Shown: positions 18,561 to 18,849 of the stretch, piece after piece | How the letters are laid out: every line of letters begins with the position of its first letter | Numbering within the stretch: position 1 is the stretch's first letter | NCBI GenBank assembly: GCA_045617105.1 | Contig: JAZLHW010000028.1 | Coordinates: forward strand, 1-18,849 | From: CALELM01 sp045617105 | GTDB taxonomy: Bacteria > Bacillota > Negativicutes > Selenomonadales > Selenomonadaceae | Length of the DNA stretch: 18,849 nucleotides | Direction: 5' to 3' | Made by a program: the position numbers and the translations under genes | The notes under the pieces: generated by a model | The model's input: only the letters and a program-made list of their open reading frames with translations | The model's database searches: none | Told to the model about the DNA's origin: nothing

Positions 18561-18827
18561 TTACGTTTTTTTGATATATGGCATGTACGCATCAGCCAGC
18601 TTCACGAGCTCTCTCACGCATGTATCGCCGACGATTCCAGCTTTATGATTGAAATCTCTCTCGGAGATGTTGAGGTTTGCCGCATGAACGGCAGTGCTTC
18701 CTTTGCAACGTCTCAGTTCATCAAAAACTCTCTGATAAATACTTCCGTCATCGAAACGACTGCGCATATGGTTCAACAGCGCATCAGAACACGGAAGCCC
18801 ATAATGGTCATTCACTCGTCCGTTCAT
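18561..18827 (-). CDS. Hypothetical protein, 88 aa (HTH-like C-terminus)
   Basis: 88 aa, helical. The middle (DGSIYQRVFDELRRCKGSTA) leads into VHAANLNISERDFNHKAG, which has the look of a helix-turn-helix or Fis-like segment. The ATG at 18825-18827 has GAGGTGA 4 nt upstream, and a terminator follows the stop. It may be a small transcription factor, perhaps for late genes, but I cannot place it in a family. Confidence 0.6.
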   Translation of the reverse strand: MNGRVNDHYGLPCSDALLNHMRSRFDDGSIYQRVFDELRRCKGSTAVHAANLNISERDFNHKAGIVGDTCVRELVKLADAYMPYIKKT

Positions 18828-18849
18828 GCAATCACCTCATTTTCTTAGA

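Overview
The window reads as the lysogeny, early-replication and end-of-late-region segment of a temperate tailed phage (or the unintegrated/circular form of a prophage). The host is most likely a gut Clostridia (Bacillota) species. The reasons are strong AGGAGG ribosome sites, frequent GTG/TTG starts, PcfJ/PcfK and DUF3102-type proteins, a large serine integrase, and the compact overlapping gene layout. No host housekeeping gene is visible.

Layout. (1) From 11741 down to about 206, one long leftward early operon starts at a near-consensus promoter (TTGACA-17-TACTAT, 11794-11822). Its first half (7.0-11.7 kb) is a cassette of about 16 small genes, most of unknown function. They include four paralogous pairs: two secreted SH3-like proteins, two MSYKKEVR proteins, two 'DAY' proteins and two cysteine-rich miniproteins. 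Its second half is a replication module: an initiator with iteron-like repeats inside its gene, a DnaB-type helicase, PcfK (AcrIIA9-like), PcfJ, a DUF3102-like coiled-coil protein and a small zinc-ribbon protein. (2) At the left end are a HUH-type Rep protein and an HNH endonuclease. Each is preceded by a conserved 28-nt box followed by a terminator-like hairpin. The HNH copy sits just behind a good promoter (TTGCAA-17-TATAAT), which suggests antitermination control of the genes further left (presumably terminase and structural genes, outside the window). (3) From 11.9 to 16.7 kb the rightward lysogeny module carries an XRE repressor with its own operator-bearing promoter. It is followed by a membrane-anchored DUF4041 + GIY-YIG (T5orf172/MUG113) nuclease matching the architecture of the SNIPE antiphage protein, a second HTH regulator behind four regularly spaced palindromes, and a large serine integrase. 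(4) From 18.8 back to 16.7 kb are leftward late genes (structural or accessory proteins, a ferritin-like miniprotein and a tiny last gene), ending at a bidirectional terminator beside the integrase.

How it fits together. The divergent promoters at 11.8 kb share repeated operator half-sites and form the lysis/lysogeny switch. The SNIPE-like nuclease has its own promoter in the lysogeny module, so a lysogen would be expected to express it against incoming phages. A 44-bp dyad with 17-bp arms lies in the 3' end of the integrase gene and is the best attP candidate. Late genes run right up to it, which fits an unintegrated phage genome.

All functions are inferred from motifs read by eye; no database search was run.
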